Below are positions 1-6,825 of a stretch of 64,000 nt of DNA, piece by piece. Location: assembly GCF_014650175.1 (NCBI RefSeq), contig NZ_BMUL01000002.1, forward strand, positions 377,150-441,149, given 5' to 3'. Every line of letters begins with the position of its first letter. The stretch's first letter is position 1. The DNA comes from Streptomyces termitum (lineage in GTDB: Bacteria; Actinomycetota; Actinomycetes; Streptomycetales; Streptomycetaceae). Below the pieces are notes generated by a model, which was not told the origin of the DNA, searched no databases, and saw nothing but the letters and a program-made list of their open reading frames with translations. Position numbers and translations under genes: made by a program.

Positions 1-462
1 GCCGGGGATGACGTCGCCCGCCTCGCACACCACCCGGTCGCCGACCGCCAGTTCGGTGCCGGGCACCCGCTCCTCGCCGGTGCCGGTCAGCCGGCGGGCG
101 ACGGTGTCCGTCCTGGTCCGGCGCAGGCTGTCGGCCTGCGCCTTGCCGCGCCCCTCGGCGACGGCCTCGGCGAGGTTGGCGAAGAGGGTGGTGGCCCACA
201 GCCAGGCGGTGATCGCCCAGCCGAACCAGTCGGTGGGGTGGGCGGCGGCGAGGCCGGTGGTGACCACCGAACCGACCAGCACCACGAACATGACGGGCGA
301 CGTGATCATCACGCGCGGGTCGAGCTTCCGGAAGGCGTCCGGGAGCGCGGCGAGGAACTGCTCGGGGTCGAGGAGTCCGCCGCCGTTCCGGCCCGCTCCG
401 GCCCGGGGCCGGTCGGCGGGACCCTCGGTGCGCGGGGGTCGGACGGGACTGGTGGTGCTCAT
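1..462 (-). CDS. kdpB: KdpB, potassium-transporting P-type ATPase catalytic subunit (N-terminal part, cut by window edge)
   Basis: This is the first 154 residues of the ATP-hydrolysing subunit of the high-affinity K+ pump KdpFABC in the cell membrane. The protein starts [19 protein letters not shown] and continues into a typical KdpB N-terminus, with the stretch [20 protein letters not shown] followed by an [24 protein letters not shown] segment. Its ATG (462-460) overlaps the kdpA stop by four bases (ATGA), so the two are translationally coupled. The gene runs off base 1. The phosphorylation site and nucleotide domain are therefore outside the window, and kdpC and kdpDE probably lie there too. 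The truncation comes from the window edge and is not a mutation. Confidence 0.93.
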   Translation of the reverse strand, partial: MSTTSPVRPPRTEGPADRPRAGAGRNGGGLLDPEQFLAALPDAFRKLDPRVMITSPVMFVVLVGSVVTTGLAAAHPTDWFGWAITAWLWATTLFANLAEAVAEGRGKAQADSLRRTRTDTVARRLTGTGEERVPGTELAVGDRVVCEAGDVIPG

Positions 463-2123
463 GCTGCGAGCCCTTCGGCGAGCGGTCCCAGGGCGAGTGC
501 CGGGAAGTAGGTGAGGCCGGTGACGATGCCGATCGTGCCGACGAGCAGGCCCGCGAAGAGGGGCTTCTCGGTGCGCAGGGTGCCGGCCGTCACGGGCACG
601 GGCCGCTGTTCGGCGAGCGCGCCGGCCAGCGCGAGGACGAACACCATCGGCAGGAAGCGGCCGAGGAGCATGGCGAGGCCGATCGTGGCGTTGAACCACG
701 GGGTGTCGGCGTTGAGGCCGGCGAAGGCGGAGCCGTTGTTGTTGGCGCCGGAGGTGTAGGCGTACAGGATCTCGGAGAAGCCGTGCGCGCCGGAGTTGGT
801 CATCGAGTGCGGCGGGGTCGGCAGGGCCAGGGCGACGGCGGTGAAGCCGAGCACGAGCGCCGGGGTGACCAGGAGGTAGCAGGCGGCGAGCTTGATCTCG
901 CGGGTGCCGATCTTCTTGCCGAGGTACTCGGGGGTGCGGCCGACCATCAGGCCGGCGAGGAAGACGGCGATGACCGCCATGACCAGCATGCCGTACAGGC
1001 CGGAGCCGACGCCGCCGGGGGCGATCTCGCCGAGCTGCATCCCGAGCAGGGTGAGGCCGCCGCCGAAGCCGGTGTAGGAGGAGTGGAAGGAGTTCACCGC
1101 GCCCGTGGAGGTGAGGGTGGTGGCGACGGCGAAGAGGGACGAGCCGGCGATGCCGAAGCGGGTCTCCTTGCCTTCCATGGCGCCGCCCGCGAGCTCGAAC
1201 GCCGTCCCCTTGTGGGCGAATTCGGTCCACATCATCAGGGCGGTGAAGCCGAGCCAGATGACGGCCATCGTGCCGAGGATCGCGTAGCCCTGCCGGAGCG
1301 AGCCGACCATGCGGCCGAAGGTGCGGGTCAGCGCGAAGGGGATGACGAGGATCAGGTAGATCTCGAAGAGGTTGGACAGCCCGTTCGGGTTCTCGAAGGG
1401 GTGGGCGGAGTTGGCGTTGAAGTAGCCGCCGCCGTTGGTGCCCAGTTCCTTGATGACCTCCTGCGAGGCCACCGCGCCGCCGTTCCACTGCTGCGTGCCG
1501 CCGGTGAACTGGCCGACCTCGTGGATGCCGGAGAAGTTCTGGATCGCGCCGCAGGCGACCAGGACCAGGGCGCCGATCACCGAGATCGGCAGCAGGATGC
1601 GCACCACGCCCCGGACCAGGTCGGCCCAGAAGTTGCCCAGCTCGCCGGTGCGGGTCCGGGCGAAGCCGCGGACCAGCGCGACCGCGACCGCCATGCCGAC
1701 GGCCGCCGACACGAAGTTCTGCACCGCCAGGCCGCCGGTCTGCACGACGTGGCCCATGGCCTGCTCGCCCGCGTACGACTGCCAGTTGGTGTTGGCCACG
1801 AACGAGGCGGCGGTGTTGAACGCCTGGTCCGGGTCGATCGACACGAAGCCGAGGGAGCCGGGCAGCGAGCCCTGCGCGCGCTGGAGCAGGTAGAGGAAGA
1901 GGACGCTCACGGCGGAGAAGGCGAGGACGCCGCGCAGGTACGCCGGCCAGCGCATCCCGGTGTCCGGGCGGGCGCCGATCGCCCGGTAGATCCACTTCTC
2001 GGGGCGCAGGTGGCGCTCCGAGGAGTAGACGCGCGCCATGTGGTCGCCCAGCGGCCGGTAGGACAGGCCGAGGGTGGCGACGAGCGCGAGGAGCTGGAGG
2101 ACTCCAGCGAGGACGGGACTCAT
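459..2123 (-). CDS. kdpA: KdpA, potassium channel-like subunit of KdpFABC
   Basis: A 554-residue integral membrane protein, the usual KdpA length. It forms the K+-selective pore of the KdpFABC pump. The selectivity-filter region typical of KdpA is visible as [20 protein letters not shown] around residues 225-245, and [10 protein letters not shown] lies near residue 113. Many hydrophobic helices run the full length. The ATG at 2123 follows the kdpF stop by eight bases, and the stop overlaps kdpB, so it is the middle of a kdpF-A-B operon. Expression presumably depends on K+ limitation through KdpDE, consistent with the repeat array upstream of the operon. Confidence 0.97.
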   Translation of the reverse strand: MSPVLAGVLQLLALVATLGLSYRPLGDHMARVYSSERHLRPEKWIYRAIGARPDTGMRWPAYLRGVLAFSAVSVLFLYLLQRAQGSLPGSLGFVSIDPDQAFNTAASFVANTNWQSYAGEQAMGHVVQTGGLAVQNFVSAAVGMAVAVALVRGFARTRTGELGNFWADLVRGVVRILLPISVIGALVLVACGAIQNFSGIHEVGQFTGGTQQWNGGAVASQEVIKELGTNGGGYFNANSAHPFENPNGLSNLFEIYLILVIPFALTRTFGRMVGSLRQGYAILGTMAVIWLGFTALMMWTEFAHKGTAFELAGGAMEGKETRFGIAGSSLFAVATTLTSTGAVNSFHSSYTGFGGGLTLLGMQLGEIAPGGVGSGLYGMLVMAVIAVFLAGLMVGRTPEYLGKKIGTREIKLAACYLLVTPALVLGFTAVALALPTPPHSMTNSGAHGFSEILYAYTSGANNNGSAFAGLNADTPWFNATIGLAMLLGRFLPMVFVLALAGALAEQRPVPVTAGTLRTEKPLFAGLLVGTIGIVTGLTYFPALALGPLAEGLAA

Positions 2124-2131
2124 CTCGGTGC

Positions 2132-2221
2132 TCAGAACCTCTCGGGCTTGACGAGGGCGAGGACGAGATAGCCCAGCAGGGCGGCGGCGACGAGCAGGCC
2201 GACGACGTTCTCGGCACTCAC
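2132..2221 (-). CDS. kdpF: KdpF, small stabilising subunit of the Kdp pump
   Basis: A 29-residue single-span membrane peptide ([20 protein letters not shown] then LALVKPERF), which matches the size and C-terminal 'KPERF' signature of KdpF. In the family it stabilises the KdpABC complex at the lipid interface. The GTG start at 2221 overlaps the stop of the preceding small gene (GTGA). The kdpA ATG follows eight bases after its stop. It is short enough to be missed by gene finders. Confidence 0.85.
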   Translation of the reverse strand: MSAENVVGLLVAAALLGYLVLALVKPERF

Positions 2222-2301
2222 AGCTTCGCCACCCCCTTGGCGATGAGCGCCACCAGCGCGAAGACCGCGATCGTGGCGGTGACGAAGACCAGGTCGGCCA
2301 T
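2218..2301 (-). CDS. 27-residue hydrophobic peptide at the head of the kdp operon
   Basis: An ATG (2301) with a good ribosome site (GGGAG eight bases upstream) opens a 27-codon frame, [20 protein letters not shown] then AKGVAKL. It is one transmembrane helix with a short basic tail, and its TGA overlaps the kdpF GTG start. Its size and topology resemble KdpF, so it may be a second small subunit or a leader peptide that couples translation into kdpF. No function is established here. The evidence is position, ribosome site, overlap and hydrophobic composition. Comparing this frame across streptomycete kdp operons would settle whether it is conserved. Confidence 0.7.
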   Translation of the reverse strand: MADLVFVTATIAVFALVALIAKGVAKL

Positions 2302-2383
2302 CGTGAGCTCCCGTGGATGTAAGGGGGGCGGATTCTCGGACGAGTCGAGGAAAACCCCTCCCGGGGCGGACGGCTCCCGCCGT

Positions 2384-2453
2384 TGACGCTCCCCTGACGC
2401 GCCCCGCATCCGTCTTGACGCTTCCCCTACGGCTCTTGACGCCGCCCTGACGC
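2384..2453 (-). promoter_or_regulatory. Phased TGACGC repeat array, likely KdpE operator
   Basis: Five exact TGACGC hexamers (read on plus) begin at 2384, 2395, 2416, 2437 and 2448, that is at spacings 11, 21, 21 and 11. A degenerate copy, CTACGG, fills the phase at 2427. This is direct-repeat spacing on one face of the helix, as used by OmpR/PhoB-type response regulators such as KdpE. The array lies 83-152 bases upstream of the first kdp start. No good -35 box precedes the weak -10-like GAGAAT (2337-2332, minus), which fits an activator-dependent promoter. Confidence 0.6.
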
Positions 2454-2475
2454 GGGCGGGGCCGCGGACCGGCCA

Positions 2476-2504
2476 TTGCCAGCCACCGTGATCGCACTTA
2501 TGGT
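2476..2504 (+). promoter_or_regulatory. Probable sigma-HrdB-type promoter of the urate oxidase gene
   Basis: TTGCCA (2476-2481), a 17-base spacer and TATGGT (2499-2504) match the streptomycete vegetative consensus. A start of transcription near 2511 would give a leader of about 150 bases before the ATG at 2662. The promoter is back-to-back with the kdp array, so regulator binding there could affect both directions. Confidence 0.5.
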
Positions 2505-2661
2505 CGAGCCACACCTACGGACCGGGATGCTCGTCAGTCCCGGGGCGGTCCGCCGTTCACGGGCCGGACGGCGGGGAGCGCACCACCGCGGGACGCGGGC
2601 GCGCTGGACGCCGGGCGTACGGGATACCCCGTTATCCACGTACCCGCAGGAGTTGAGCTGC

Positions 2662-3582
2662 ATGAGCAAGCACGTTCTGGCCCAGAACCAGTACGGCAAG
2701 GCGGAGAACCGCGTCGTCCACGTCTCCCGGAAGGGCGGCGAGGACGGCGCCTGGCACGAGATCCGCGACCTGAACGTGTCGGTGGCGCTGCGCGGCGAGT
2801 ACCGCGAGGTGCACCTGACCGGCGACAACGGCAACTGCCTGCCGACCGACACCACCAAGAACACGGTCTACGCCTTCGCCAAGGAGCACGGCATCGCCTC
2901 CCCCGAGGCGTTCGCGATCCTCCTCGCCAAGCACTTCGTGACCTCCCAGCCCGTGATCCGCGAGGCGCAGATCCGCGTCGAGGAGTTCGCCTGGGAGCGC
3001 GTCCCGGTCCCGACCCGCAAGGAGCAGCACTCCTTCGTCCGCAAGGGCCAGGAGGTGCGCACCGCGCAGGTCACCTACTCGGAGACCACCGGCCTCCAGG
3101 TGCTGTCCGGGCTGAAGGACCTGACCGTGATGAACTCGACCGGCTCCGAGTTCCACGGCTTCCTCAAGGACGGGTACACGACGCTCCAGGAGGCGTACGA
3201 CCGCATCCTGGCGACGAAGGTCACCGCCCGCTGGGCGCACTCGGCCACGGCGGCGGGGGACCCGGAGCACGACTGGGACCGGTCGTACGCGAAGGCCCGC
3301 CGGCACCTGCTGGAGACGTTCGCGGAGACGTACAGCCACTCGCTCCAGCAGACGCTGCACGCGATGGCCTGCCGGGTCCTGGACCACGTGCCGAGCGTCA
3401 ACGAGGTGCGGCTCAACCTGCCGAACAAGCACCACTTCCTGGTGGACCTGGAGCCCTTCGGCCTGAAGAACGACAACGAGGTGTACTTCGCGGCGGACCG
3501 CATGTACGGCCTCATCGAGGGCACCGTCCACCGCGACGGCGTCCAGCCGGTGATCGCCACCAGCGACTGGATCACCGCCTGA
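2662..3582 (+). CDS. Urate oxidase (uricase)
   Basis: A 306-residue cofactor-free uricase that oxidises urate to 5-hydroxyisourate in purine degradation. The family hallmark GDNGNCLPTDTTKNTVYAFA is near residues 53-72 and supplies the Thr-Lys catalytic pair. The later LNLPNKHHFLVDLEPFGLKN and the C-terminal region also match. The ATG at 2662 has GCAGGAG upstream. It stands alone: HIU hydrolase and OHCU decarboxylase, which often accompany it in streptomycetes, are not in the window. The kdp neighbours are unrelated in function. Confidence 0.93.
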   Translation: MSKHVLAQNQYGKAENRVVHVSRKGGEDGAWHEIRDLNVSVALRGEYREVHLTGDNGNCLPTDTTKNTVYAFAKEHGIASPEAFAILLAKHFVTSQPVIREAQIRVEEFAWERVPVPTRKEQHSFVRKGQEVRTAQVTYSETTGLQVLSGLKDLTVMNSTGSEFHGFLKDGYTTLQEAYDRILATKVTARWAHSATAAGDPEHDWDRSYAKARRHLLETFAETYSHSLQQTLHAMACRVLDHVPSVNEVRLNLPNKHHFLVDLEPFGLKNDNEVYFAADRMYGLIEGTVHRDGVQPVIATSDWITA

Positions 3583-3599
3583 CGCACGGGCCCCGGGGG

Positions 3600-3953
3600 C
3601 TACAGCGGTCCGGCCACCGCGGTTCCGAGCCAGACGGCTCCGAGCCCGGCGGCCAGGCTGCCGGCCGCGTTCAGGACCGCGTAGCCCCTGGCGCCGCCCT
3701 CGTACAGCTTCAGCGTCTCGTAGGAGAAGGTGGAGTACGTGGTGAGGGCGCCGCACAGGCCGGTGCCGAGCAGCAGTTGGGCCCGGGCCGAGGTGACGCC
3801 GGTGAGCAGCCCGAGGACGAAGGAGCCCACCACGTTGACGATGAAGGTCCCCCAGGGGAAGACCGAGTCGTGGCGGGACTGGACGGCCCGGTCGGTGAGG
3901 TAGCGCAGGGGCGCGCCGACGGCGGCGCCGACCGCGACGAGCAGCCAGTTCAC
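3600..3953 (-). CDS. crcB: FluC/CrcB fluoride ion channel, second copy
   Basis: A 117-residue protein with four predicted helices. The Fluc signatures are [20 protein letters not shown] near residues 33-52 and [16 protein letters not shown] near 66-81, with the Asn and TxST/Phe-box residues that line the fluoride pore. It exports cytoplasmic fluoride as a dual-topology dimer. Its GTG start (3953) overlaps the DUF190 stop, so it is the last gene of a three-gene operon. The paired paralogue is at 4312-4725, which suggests a heterodimer as in other two-gene Fluc loci. Confidence 0.93.
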   Translation of the reverse strand: MNWLLVAVGAAVGAPLRYLTDRAVQSRHDSVFPWGTFIVNVVGSFVLGLLTGVTSARAQLLLGTGLCGALTTYSTFSYETLKLYEGGARGYAVLNAAGSLAAGLGAVWLGTAVAGPL

Positions 3954-4315
3954 CGGGCGGGGGTCCCTTCCGGCGCGTCGCCGCGGCCCGGCCTGCGCAC
4001 CACCTCGCAGGCGTCGAGGACGACCAGGCCGTCCGGCACCAGCGTGTCGAGTTCGGGCAGGAAGGCCCGGATCCGCTCCTCCTCGTCGACGATCAGGACG
4101 GCGACCGGCAGGTCCTCGCTGAGCGACAGGATGCGGGTGGTGTGGATGAGGGAGCCGGTGCCGAAGCCCTCGACGCCCCGGAAGACGGAGGCGCCGGCGA
4201 GCCCGGCGGCGTGGGCGCGGTGCACGACCTCGGTGTAGAGCGGGCGGTGGTGCCAGGTGTCGTTCTCGCCGACGACGACCGTCAGCCGCAGGGCCCGTCG
4301 GGTGGGGGGCGTCAT
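3950..4315 (-). CDS. DUF190 family protein between two fluoride channel genes
   Basis: A 121-residue soluble protein ([20 protein letters not shown]...) of the DUF190 family. These are small ferredoxin-like/GlnB-like proteins that often lie beside crcB. The ATG at 4315 overlaps the upstream crcB stop (ATGA), which favours it over an in-frame ATG at 4336 inside that gene. Its stop overlaps the next crcB start (GTGA). The tight sandwich between two channels suggests it modulates or senses for them, but no biochemical role is known to me. Confidence 0.85.
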   Translation of the reverse strand: MTPPTRRALRLTVVVGENDTWHHRPLYTEVVHRAHAAGLAGASVFRGVEGFGTGSLIHTTRILSLSEDLPVAVLIVDEEERIRAFLPELDTLVPDGLVVLDACEVVRRPGRGDAPEGTPAR

Positions 4316-4725
4316 GCCGTCTCCTTCCGTACCCACAGGGCCCGGCCCGCGGTCACGCCGGCCACGACGGCGGCGAGCGCGGTGACCAGGGTCCCGCCCA
4401 GGTAGAGGACGCCCTCGACGGCGCTGCCCGCGCCGAACAGGCGCCGGGTGTCGAGCGCGTACGTCGAGAAGGTGGTGAAGCCGCCGCAGAAGCCGGTCCC
4501 GAGGAACGGCCGCAGGAGCGGGTGCGGGGCGGCCGGGGCCTCCGTGGCGAGGACCATGATCAGCCCGAGCAGGGCGCAGCCGGTCGCGTTGACGGCGAAG
4601 ACCGTCCAGGGGAAGGTGCCGGGCGCGGTGGGCCAGGCGAGGGTCGCCGCGTAGCGCGCGGACGCGCCGAGCACGCCTCCGGCGGCGACCACCGCGACGA
4701 CCGGCAGTTGGTCCCGCATTCCCAT
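4312..4725 (-). CDS. crcB: FluC/CrcB fluoride ion channel, first copy
   Basis: A 137-residue four-helix membrane protein with the Fluc motifs [16 protein letters not shown] and [20 protein letters not shown]. It is the first gene of the crcB-DUF190-crcB operon. The ATG at 4725 follows GGGGAG, and the sequence TAACCT sits seven bases ahead of the ATG on the same strand, so a very short or leaderless transcript is possible. No fluoride riboswitch fold was found upstream. Confidence 0.93.
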   Translation of the reverse strand: MGMRDQLPVVAVVAAGGVLGASARYAATLAWPTAPGTFPWTVFAVNATGCALLGLIMVLATEAPAAPHPLLRPFLGTGFCGGFTTFSTYALDTRRLFGAGSAVEGVLYLGGTLVTALAAVVAGVTAGRALWVRKETA

Positions 4726-5316
4726 GCTCCCCAGGTTACGGGGGAACGGCGGGACGTACGGCGCCCGGGGCGGACGGGCCCCGGGGCGAGGAGCACAGGC
4801 GCGGTTCCGGCCTGGGGCATTAACCGGGCCCGGCCCGTGCCGCCTCGCTCAGCGATGGTCCGGCGACGGAGCGCGACGGGTCAAAGACGGTCCGCCGAGT
4901 CTGTCAGTTACCCCCTCGGGGTGCCCGAGGGCTGGCTGAAACCTTTCACCAGGCGGCGGGTACCGGCCACTTCGCGGGCCCTTCGCAGGGGTGGCCCGGC
5001 CGGCGCCCGGGGCGGCGGGGCGGGGTGGCCCGGTCACCGGCGGGCGCGCCGGGGGGAGGTGGCCGGACCACCACCGGGGGTGCCGAAGGGGGGTTCCGGG
5101 CCCCTCCCGGAGGGCCGGAGGGCCGTTTTCGGACCCGGGGAAGGCCCGTACGGACGGGGATGCGGCGCAGGTCAGGGGCGGGGAGGTGGTCCGGCCACCA
5201 TCCGGAGGCCGATTCGGGTGCCGGGTCCACCTCGTCGGGAGGGGGGCCGACGGGCGACGGTGGAGGGGCAGCGGGAGGCAGCTGCGCTTCCTTCGGACAG
5301 GACGGGCAGGAGTGTC
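4726..5316. other. 591-base intergenic region, no gene recognised
   Basis: This very G-rich stretch lies between divergent genes. It contains a short perfect hairpin CCCTCGGG-gtg-CCCGAGGG (4913-4931) and several purine-rich repeats such as ccaccaccggggg and ccaccatccggagg. Open frames exist on both strands but have no family resemblance, good ribosome site or consistent codon bias. It probably holds the promoters of the crcB operon (minus) and of the transposase-like gene (plus). No terminal inverted repeats of an insertion sequence were seen. Confidence 0.4.
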
Positions 5317-6573
5317 GTGAGTACATCCGTCGCCATCAAGCGCGGGACGGCCGCCGTGGCCGGTTCGCCGATCGTGCCGCGGCCCCGGGTCCGCGCCGTG
5401 CCCCGGGCCGCCGCGCCCCGTCCCGGCGAGGACCTCTACACCGAGCTGACCTCCGCCCTCTTCTCCGGCTTCGCCCGCCGCGACCAGCGGCTGAAGGCCG
5501 AGCAGTACCTGCACGGGCTGCTGACCGCGCAGGGCCGGAAGTCGATCCGGAACATCGCCGCGCAGATCGGCGGCCCGGCCGCCGAGCAGAGCCTGCACCA
5601 CTTCATCTCCAGCTCCACCTGGGACTGGCAGCCGATGCGGGCCTCGCTGGGGCGATTCCTGGAGCGCGGCGGGCACCCGCAGGCGTGGGTGGTGCGGCCG
5701 ATGCCGATCCCGAAGGCCGGCGAGCACTCGGTGGGCGTGGACCGGCGGTTCGACCCGGAGCGCGGGCAGGTCTTCCAGGGCCAGCAGGCGTTCGGCGTGT
5801 GGTTCGCGGGCGAGGAGCTGAGCGCGCCGGTGAACTGGCGGCTGTTCCTGCCGGACCCGTGGGTGAAGGACCGCACCCGGCGCGACCGCGCGGAGGTCCC
5901 CGACGAGGCCGGCGAGGAGACGCTGGAGGAGTGCGCGGTCGCCGCGGCCCTCGACACCGCCCGCTGGACCGACGTCACCCGCAAGCCGGTCCTCCTCGAC
6001 ATCCGCGGCGGCGCGGGCCGGTCGGCGCTGGCCCGGCTCGCCGCCGCCGGGGTGCCGGTGGTGGCCCGGATCGGGGCCGGCTCCCGGCTGGCGATCGCGG
6101 ACCGCTCGCTGCCCGGCTTCGGCGCGGGCCCGCTGCCCGCGGCGCAGATACTGGAGTCCCTGAAGGGACTGCGCAGGCCGGTGAGCTGGGTGGACACGGT
6201 CGGCGGGGCGCGGACCTCGCGGACCTCGCTGGCCACCGCCGTGCGGGTGGCGCTGCCCTCGCCGGGCGGTGAGCGGATGCGCCCGCTGATGCTGCTGGGC
6301 GAGTGGGACGACCCGCGCCGGGGCCCGGCCCGGGTGTGGATCAGCGACCTGACGCAGGCGACGGTCGGCTCGCTGCTGCGGCTGACCAAGCTGGCGCAGC
6401 GGGTGGACCGGGACTTCGCCGCGATCGGCGAGGGCGCGGGCCTGCGGGACTTCGTGGGCCGCTCGTACCGGGGCTGGCACCGGCACATCACGCTGGCCTC
6501 GGCCGCGCACACGGCGACGGTGCTCGGGGCGGCGTACGGGACGGGGCACGGCGCGCGGCGCGCGGCCGGCTGA
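5317..6573 (+). CDS. IS701-like DDE protein with altered catalytic site (probably domesticated transposase)
   Basis: 418 residues; the GTG start at 5317 has AGGAG five bases upstream. The fold signature of IS701/DDE_5 transposases is clear: KAEQYLHGLLTAQGRKSIRNIA near residue 60, GEHSVGVDRRFDPERGQVFQGQ near 135-160, and the C-terminal GRSYRGWHRHITLASAAH near 385. The usual acidic 'IDDTG' before the HSVGV motif reads VVRPMPIPKAG here. The position of the last catalytic Glu (ELGL) reads GAGL with a Glu one residue earlier. No inverted repeats or target duplication flank it, and its GC content matches its neighbours. This points to a resident gene with a non-transposition role, possibly DNA binding. 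It could instead be an old decaying element. Confidence 0.75.
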   Translation: MSTSVAIKRGTAAVAGSPIVPRPRVRAVPRAAAPRPGEDLYTELTSALFSGFARRDQRLKAEQYLHGLLTAQGRKSIRNIAAQIGGPAAEQSLHHFISSSTWDWQPMRASLGRFLERGGHPQAWVVRPMPIPKAGEHSVGVDRRFDPERGQVFQGQQAFGVWFAGEELSAPVNWRLFLPDPWVKDRTRRDRAEVPDEAGEETLEECAVAAALDTARWTDVTRKPVLLDIRGGAGRSALARLAAAGVPVVARIGAGSRLAIADRSLPGFGAGPLPAAQILESLKGLRRPVSWVDTVGGARTSRTSLATAVRVALPSPGGERMRPLMLLGEWDDPRRGPARVWISDLTQATVGSLLRLTKLAQRVDRDFAAIGEGAGLRDFVGRSYRGWHRHITLASAAHTATVLGAAYGTGHGARRAAG

Positions 6574-6599
6574 CGACGGACGGCACGGAGGCGCCCGCC

Positions 6600-6825
6600 G
6601 CGCACCCGCGCGGACGGGCGCTTCCGCGTACGCGGGCACGCGCGGGGACTTCGTTCTCACGCGCATGCGGTTCTCACGCGTGCGCGCGCGGCCCCTGCCT
6701 TCGCGTGCGCGCGTACGGCTCCGCGTTTCGCGGTTTCACGCGCGCGTGCGGCTCTCGTTCTTCGTGTGCACGCGCGCGTACGGCTCTCGCTTCTTCGCAT
6801 GCACGCGCGTGCGGGCGGGTTCCGG
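6600..6825. repeat. Cluster of alternating purine-pyrimidine (Z-DNA-prone) tracts in imperfect repeats
   Basis: Six or more tracts of strict R/Y alternation, 11-18 bases long (for example gtgtgcacgcgcgcgtac and cgcatgcacgcgcgtgcg), are separated by pyrimidine-rich spacers such as GGCTCTCGTTCTTC. The last two units repeat with a period of about 33 bases. The array sits between two convergent genes (418-aa DDE protein and PucR-type regulator) and has no coding logic. Such tracts can adopt Z-DNA under negative supercoiling, as builds up between or behind polymerases. Confidence 0.6.

Noticed and set aside
1..462. Truncated kdpB pseudogene
   Set aside because: The frame is intact up to base 1; the window edge cuts it.
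4726..4900. Fluoride riboswitch upstream of crcB
   Set aside because: Neither the conserved crcB-motif segments nor the expected pseudoknot partners could be found.
5317..6573. Active insertion sequence
   Set aside because: No terminal inverted repeats or target duplications, and key catalytic residues are altered.
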